Positions 63,679 through 64,000 of a stretch of DNA of 64,000 nt are shown in pieces (the first letter of the stretch is position 1; every line of letters starts with the position of its first letter). Where the stretch lies: positions 434,001-498,000 of the forward strand of contig SEBU01000003.1 of NCBI GenBank assembly GCA_004173475.1, given 5' to 3'. The position numbers and the translations under genes were made by a program. A model generated the notes under the pieces. That model made no database searches and was not told the origin of the DNA. It saw nothing but the letters and a program-made list of their open reading frames with translations. This stretch comes from Gammaproteobacteria bacterium (lineage in GTDB: Bacteria; Pseudomonadota; Gammaproteobacteria; Pseudomonadales; Cellvibrionaceae).

Positions 63679-64000
63679 TACTTGATCTCCAATTGTAAAA
63701 ACTTCATCTCTAACGGAAAAAATCCCTATTCCCAGAGACTTTACAAGCAATAGTTTAGAACAGCCGCAGTAGCAGGCAATTTGAATTTTCAACGCAAATA
63801 AAATTTTCAAAAAAATATTTTTTCACGCCACTTGTCGTCGAAATGATTAATACGACACTTTTGTTGTAATAGGCGACGCGACAAATTTTCCAACCATTTT
63901 ACGCGCCAAACATTTTCTTTCTTTACATAGACTTAATCACTTTCGCGTAATTGGTTCACATTTTTATTTTAATTTGGCGTTTTTTTTCGTCTAAATACTT
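63679..64000. other. AT-rich region upstream of the pil/chp operon
   Basis: There is no gene in this stretch on either strand. It should contain the operon promoter, but I see no convincing -35/-10 pair. The GGAG Shine-Dalgarno for the PilG-like gene lies at its left end. Confidence 0.5.

Overview
The window looks like a chromosomal segment of a Gram-negative, polysaccharide-degrading gammaproteobacterium, most likely Cellvibrio or a close relative in Cellvibrionaceae. This rests on protein character: a GH11 xylanase and a CE4 deacetylase each joined through poly-serine linkers to CBM60-like modules, a PilG/PilH/PilI/PilJ/ChpA chemosensory array, the cpdA-yqiA-parE order, and base composition that by eye is in the mid-40s percent GC. 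The assignment is inference; no 16S or other marker is in the window.

Layout. 1-5.3 kb: the 3' part of a spermidine-synthase-like membrane protein, a secreted alpha/beta hydrolase, an AT-rich pair of unrecognised secreted proteins, and a patatin-like phospholipase. 5.3-12.5 kb: fadD-type acyl-CoA ligase, an acyl-CoA dehydrogenase, a Nudix hydrolase with a YqfO/NIF3-like protein, and serA/serC. 12.5-22.2 kb: carbohydrate utilisation (GH97, GH11-CBM60, CBM60-CE4, GH127), preceded by an unannotated candidate small RNA with its own promoter, a LacI-type palindrome and a terminator. 22.5-29.7 kb: ettA, two single-domain globins on either side of two small secreted or membrane proteins and a MocR-type regulator, polyphosphate kinase 2 and a methyltransferase. 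29.8-40.5 kb: cobalamin uptake and late biosynthesis/salvage (cobQ, cobTSUC, cobO, btuB behind a cobalamin riboswitch, btuFCD plus a thioesterase). 40.5-51.7 kb: a ROK kinase, a tandem PilZ-PilZ-periplasmic protein operon, radA, a PDC-sensor membrane protein, a Pla-1/cef-type lipase lipoprotein, a two-component system and a PAP2 phosphatase. 52-55.5 kb: parE, yqiA, cpdA. 55.7-63.7 kb: the Pil/Chp-type chemosensory operon.

How the genes work together. GH11 and CE4 should act together on acetylated xylan, with their related CBM60 modules placing both on the same substrate; GH97 and GH127 would trim alpha-galactosyl/glucosyl and beta-L-arabinofuranosyl residues. In the cobalamin block, BtuB and BtuFCD import corrinoids, CobO adenosylates them, CobQ amidates, and CobU/CobS/CobT/CobC attach the lower ligand; cbiB/cobD are not in this window. 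The Pil/Chp operon would control type IV pili or a related surface behaviour, and the PilZ proteins and cpdA connect it to cyclic-nucleotide signalling, although that link is inference.

The least explained items are the small RNA at about 12.68-12.80 kb, paired direct repeats with 25-bp spacing beside the MocR gene, a (TTTTTC)9 microsatellite, a pseudo-receiver domain fused to the PilG-like regulator, and a PDC sensor domain with no preceding membrane segment.
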